NCBI GenBank assembly: GCA_003696465.1
Contig: RFHG01000103.1
Location: 1 to 8,637 of the forward strand
DNA length: 8,637 bases
Reading direction: 5' to 3'
From: Gammaproteobacteria bacterium
Lineage (GTDB): Bacteria > Pseudomonadota > Gammaproteobacteria > J044
Shown: piece by piece, positions 6,318 through 8,637 of the stretch
Layout: each line of letters opens with the position of its first letter
How positions within the stretch are numbered: the first letter of the stretch is position 1
Notes under the pieces: model-generated
The model's database searches: none
What the model was told of the DNA's origin: nothing
The model's input: the letters and a program-made list of their open reading frames with translations, nothing else
Position numbers and translations under genes: made by a program

Positions 6318-6731
6318 TTAAAAGTCCTCCAGGGTCGCACCCGAGAAGACACGCTCGGGCGCTGCGAAATCAGGGCTGCCGGCGCTGCCGGTGACGTCGT
6401 TCGCGCCGAGCGAGACCCGGCCGGCGGCGATGGCCTCCAGCATGCGCCGGGCGTCCTCGTAGCGGGTGCGCACGGCGTCCGGCGGAAGATCGTCGTAGAG
6501 CCGGTAGCGGGTGATGTCCGCCGACAGCGCGGCGATCACCGTGGGCACCGGATCCAGCGGCACGACATGGCCGGCTGCGCCCAGGTAGCCGTCGATCTCG
6601 GCATCGGCATCGGCGATGGCCTGGTCGACCACCGCCGTGTCGATGATGCCGTCGCCGTCCCGGTCGGCGAGTTGCAGCAGCTCCTCGTCACCGAAGCGGT
6701 CGATCAGGGCAGCCTGGGAGGTATAGGGCAT
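6318..6731 (-). CDS. DUF1320 protein, head-tail connector region (Mu gp36-like)
   Basis: A 137-residue DUF1320 / gp36 family member. It starts PYTSQAALIDRFGDEELLQL, the diagnostic opening; DADAEIDGYLGA at 41-52 and VPLDPVPTVIAALSADITRY at 57-76 are the other conserved blocks, followed by LYDD and an R-Y-E-D-A-R-R-M-L helix. The family is thought to form part of the neck between portal and tail; in this window it lies between the head and tail modules, which fits. Residues 23-31 read DRDGDGIID, a DxDxDG loop like those binding calcium, in a place where relatives usually have a shorter DR-x-G loop. A GGGAG ribosome binding site is inside the end of the upstream gene, and the ATG is three bases past its stop. 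Confidence 0.9.
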   Translation of the reverse strand: MPYTSQAALIDRFGDEELLQLADRDGDGIIDTAVVDQAIADADAEIDGYLGAAGHVVPLDPVPTVIAALSADITRYRLYDDLPPDAVRTRYEDARRMLEAIAAGRVSLGANDVTGSAGSPDFAAPERVFSGATLEDF

Positions 6732-6734
6732 GGG

Positions 6735-6989
6735 TTACTTCGCTCCCTTGCCGCCGCGCCGCGCGCCGCCCTTGGCCGCTGCGGCGGTCTTGCCGCCATC
6801 TCCGGCTGCATCGGGCGCTTCTGCCGTCTCGCCGGCATCGTCGCCCTTGGCAGGCACGGGCGATTCTGCAAGCGCCCCGGATTCGACCAGGGGCGCGGCG
6901 GCATCGGCGTCCAGCTCAATGAGATCGTCGCCCGGCTTGTGGATGTCGCCACCGAGCTTGAAGGGGCGTTTGATTTCGTAATGAGGCAT
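6735..6989 (-). CDS. Small gp35-like protein with disordered basic tail
   Basis: An 84-residue protein in the position of Mu gp35, between capsid and gp36. Residues 1-42 form a compact motif (YEIKRPFKLGGDIHKPGDDL, then ELDADAAAPLVESGAL) that resembles the short gp35 / HI1506-like or DUF7210-type domain, with the G-x-x-x-x-P-G-D-x-I/L-E-L-D and L-V-x-x-G-A pattern. Residues 43-84 are low complexity, rich in A, G, D and K, ending basic (ARRGGKGAK), so probably disordered. Function is unknown; being next to capsid suggests a minor head or neck role. GGAGG eight bases before the ATG supports the start. Family assignment is moderate; that it is a real gene is well supported by spacing. Confidence 0.75.
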   Translation of the reverse strand: MPHYEIKRPFKLGGDIHKPGDDLIELDADAAAPLVESGALAESPVPAKGDDAGETAEAPDAAGDGGKTAAAAKGGARRGGKGAK

Positions 6990-7009
6990 GCTGTAATCCT
7001 CCGTTAAAT

Positions 7010-7034
7010 GGCGGGGAGCGCCTTGCTCCCCGCC
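7010..7034 (-). terminator. Perfect 10-bp hairpin after the capsid gene (weak terminator or mRNA processing/stability element)
   Basis: GGCGGGGAGC (7010-7019) and GCTCCCCGCC (7025-7034) are perfect complements around a five-base loop. The stem starts seven bases past the capsid stop codon and ends nine bases before the ribosome binding site of the gp35-like gene. On the minus strand it is followed by ATTTAACGG, too short a U run for a strong intrinsic terminator. A partial terminator or an RNA 3'-end stabiliser that sets capsid message above downstream messages is the natural reading. Confidence 0.55.
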
Positions 7035-7041
7035 TCATTCA

Positions 7042-7965
7042 TCAGCCGACGTTCTGGAGCAGGTAGCCTGCGGTCATGCCGGAGAGCACCGGCGCGCGCT
7101 CGTAGGTCACCGGATAGATCCAGCTCTTGGCGTTGCGGTCCTGGTAGGCCTGCTCGACGATCGGGTGGCCCTCCATCGTGTAGGTGTAGCCGTAGCTCGG
7201 TTCTTCCATGCCGGAAGGGCTCTCGGGCACGTAGGCCAGCACTGCATCAGCACCCCACAGGGCCGTCGAGTTACCGGCATCGTCGAAGGAGATGGCCTTG
7301 CCCACGACTACCCGCTCCAGATCCCAGAGGTTGGCCAGCATCTCGGCCGTGATGGATTCCTTGGAGGTGTACTTGAAGCGGTTGACTACATTGGCGTTGT
7401 TCTTGGCCGCATAGAACGCCGCCCGGGAGAGCACCAGCGTGTTGGGCTCGATGCCGATGGTGTCGGCAATGGCGGTCTTGCCGGTATCGAGGTCCTTGTT
7501 CGGGTTGTTGGCGTCGTCGGTCCACTTGGCCGCGGCCAGGTCGATCACGTGGTTGGCGTCGTAGTTGGCCGGGTTGCGGGCAATGTCGGCCTGCTCTTTC
7601 TCCAAGGCCAGCGACAGGGCGCGCATCACGCCATTGACCGCGCGGGTGCCGAGGTTCACGCCAGGCGCGCGGTTGGCGTCACGCAGGTGCTCGAAGGGCA
7701 CCTTCCCCTCCAGCGCGTCCTGCACGAGTGCAAAGGGCTTGCCCAGGTAACCAAACTCGATGCGCCGGGTGTTGGCGCCGGGGGCACGGCGCGCGTTGTA
7801 GAGCCGGAAGCTCTCACGGCCGAATTCAAGGACCTGTCCGCCGGAGACCTGTACCGGCACGCGCGGGAACAGCGCATGGCCGACCAGTTCGGGATGACGG
7901 TAGCCCTGGGCGACATTGGAAAGTACCGGGTCGATCACCCGGACCTGATTGAGGTTCTGAGGCAT
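7042..7965 (-). CDS. Major capsid protein
   Basis: A 307-residue head subunit. The opening has the pattern of a widespread phage major-capsid family found next to DUF2190 proteins: RVIDPVLSNVAQGYRHPEL at 9-27, VGHALFPRVPV at 28-38, then GGQVLEFGRESFRLYNARRA at 42-61 and a G-x-N-x-R-R-I block. The middle has an E-loop-like and long-helix region with AVNGVMRALSLALEKEQADI at about 109-128, and the end (from about 240) has WGADAVLAYVP and a C-terminal P-V-x-Y-E-R strand, compatible with an HK97-type fold. It lacks the look of classical Mu gpT although its length is similar. It assembles the icosahedral shell. The ATG at 7965 has AAGGAG seven bases upstream. The call of major capsid is strong; the fold is inferred. 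Confidence 0.9.
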   Translation of the reverse strand: MPQNLNQVRVIDPVLSNVAQGYRHPELVGHALFPRVPVQVSGGQVLEFGRESFRLYNARRAPGANTRRIEFGYLGKPFALVQDALEGKVPFEHLRDANRAPGVNLGTRAVNGVMRALSLALEKEQADIARNPANYDANHVIDLAAAKWTDDANNPNKDLDTGKTAIADTIGIEPNTLVLSRAAFYAAKNNANVVNRFKYTSKESITAEMLANLWDLERVVVGKAISFDDAGNSTALWGADAVLAYVPESPSGMEEPSYGYTYTMEGHPIVEQAYQDRNAKSWIYPVTYERAPVLSGMTAGYLLQNVG

Positions 7966-7992
7966 GTCTTCTCTCCTTTGTGGTTCGGGTGA

Positions 7993-8403
7993 TTAGCGCA
8001 GCAGCACTTCGATGAACTCGCCGGCAGCGGTGGCTGCCTCGAGGGCGTCGGCAAAGACGTACTCCGGCAGATCGCCACCGGTGAGAATCTCGCCATTGGC
8101 GGCCGTGGAGGACACGGCGGTGGCACCCGCGGCCACAGCCAGGTTGCCGGTGGTCGGGATGGCGCGGCCCTGGGCGTCCACGATCAGCGAATCGCCGATG
8201 TTAATGGCGGCACCTGCCTCGATGACGGCCGTGCCGCGCACATCCAGCGTCAGATCCTCGCCGTCGGCGGCATCCGTGTGGGCGATGCCCATGACCTTCT
8301 GCCCCTGCACGGTGGCCTGGGCGCCGTCGAAGCCGACCGCGCGGCGTGCCGTGATGGCGCCGCTGGCGGACCTGGTGAGCGAAAGGGTGGTGATGCTCTG
8401 CAT
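7993..8403 (-). CDS. DUF2190 capsid decoration (cement) protein
   Basis: A 136-residue DUF2190 family protein. The family pattern is clear: a strand-rich start (ITTLSLTRSASGAITARRAV, GFDG), a V-M-G-I-A-x-T-D-A-A-D-G-E segment at 37-49, VRGTAVIEAGAAINIGDSLI at 55-74 with the conserved glycine-alanine turn, and D-A-Q-G-R-A-I-P near 76-83. The acidic C-terminus ends in EFIEVLLR. Such proteins sit on the outside of the shell as trimers and stabilise it; genes usually lie directly beside the capsid gene, as here. In place it corresponds to Mu gp33. A GAGGAG ribosome binding site lies six bases before the ATG at 8403 and 27 bases separate its stop from the capsid start. Confidence 0.88.
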   Translation of the reverse strand: MQSITTLSLTRSASGAITARRAVGFDGAQATVQGQKVMGIAHTDAADGEDLTLDVRGTAVIEAGAAINIGDSLIVDAQGRAIPTTGNLAVAAGATAVSSTAANGEILTGGDLPEYVFADALEAATAAGEFIEVLLR

Positions 8404-8415
8404 GGCGATCTCCTC

Positions 8416-8637
8416 TTACTGGTTGCCGCCAACGGCCAGGGCCGCTTCGGCGTAATCGATGTTGTGCTCCTCGGCATAGGCCAGGATCTTCTTGTGCAGC
8501 TCAAGCTGCGCCGGGTCCACGCTGTAACCGTCAGGTGCGGCGAACTGGACGGCCTCGCCCTCGGGTTCTGCCGCGGCACGCTCGGCAAAGTCCACCTGGG
8601 ACGGCAGCTCCTGCAGGAATTCGCGCAGCCAGGCACC
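8416..8637 (-). CDS. Mu gpI-like head maturation protease / scaffold (C-terminal fragment, cut by window edge)
   Basis: The last 73 codons of a gene that begins outside the window. The visible end contains WLREFLQELPSQVDFAERAA, an acidic linker, then YSVDPAQLELHKKILAYAEE and an H-N-I-D-Y-A-E-A-A-L-A-V close. The V-D-P-x-x-L-x-L-H-x-x-x-L-A-Y-x-x-x-H-x-x-D-Y-x-x-A pattern is the usual C-terminus of Mu I-type protease/scaffold proteins, where this helical end serves as scaffold. The catalytic part is not visible. It is followed after 12 bases by the DUF2190 gene. Position upstream of decoration and capsid genes supports the call. The start cannot be judged here. Confidence 0.8.
   Translation of the reverse strand, partial: GAWLREFLQELPSQVDFAERAAAEPEGEAVQFAAPDGYSVDPAQLELHKKILAYAEEHNIDYAEAALAVGGNQ

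Noticed and set aside
5676..7007. Plus-strand open frame (443 codons) across the gp35-gp38 genes
   Set aside because: It runs antisense through four recognised genes and their stop/start junctions with shadow composition; no family resemblance.
1..8637. CRISPR arrays, tRNA or rRNA genes, insertion sequences, prophage end repeats, Mu G-type invertible segment
   Set aside because: No regular repeats, tRNA-like folds, transposase motifs or long inverted repeats were seen; the window is continuous structural coding sequence apart from gaps of at most about 50 bases.

Overview
The window is a dense stretch of the late, structural (head-tail) operon of a Mu-like, contractile-tailed phage or prophage, read almost entirely on the minus strand. 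Gene order, protein lengths and recognisable families follow the Mu morphogenesis order from I to P: protease/scaffold, decoration protein, major capsid, gp35-like, gp36 (DUF1320), gp37 (DUF1834), gp38 (DUF2635), tail sheath L, tail tube M, tail assembly chaperone with a frameshifted GpE-like extension, tape measure, DNA circularization protein N and hub protein P. The coding DNA is GC-rich (mostly in the 60s of percent in lines I counted) and the Shine-Dalgarno sites are strong, which fits a high-GC proteobacterial host, probably gammaproteobacterial. The species cannot be named from this window, and no host gene, attachment end or transposition gene is present.

Layout from right to left, in the direction of transcription. 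8637-7042 is the head module: C-terminus of the I-type protease/scaffold, a DUF2190 decoration protein, and a 307-residue major capsid protein that does not look like classical Mu gpT. A perfect 10-bp hairpin directly follows the capsid stop codon. 6989-5559 is the neck/connector set (gp35- to gp38-like). 5552-3704 holds the tail sheath and tube. 3700-1724 holds the chaperone and tape measure, with a clear programmed -1 frameshift site (T TTT TTC plus a downstream stem-loop) giving a 131-residue fusion. 1263-1 holds gene N and the first codons of gene P.

The exception is a single plus-strand gene (1308-1721) wedged between the tape measure and N genes. It is lower in GC (about 53% by hand count), has its own ribosome binding site and encodes a small protein with a signal peptide and four cysteines. 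It is best read as a moron or lysogenic-conversion cargo gene of unknown function and is the most novel item here. Its stop codon lies two bases from the tape-measure stop, and its start lies 44 bp from the divergently read N gene, so it must be transcribed against the late operon.
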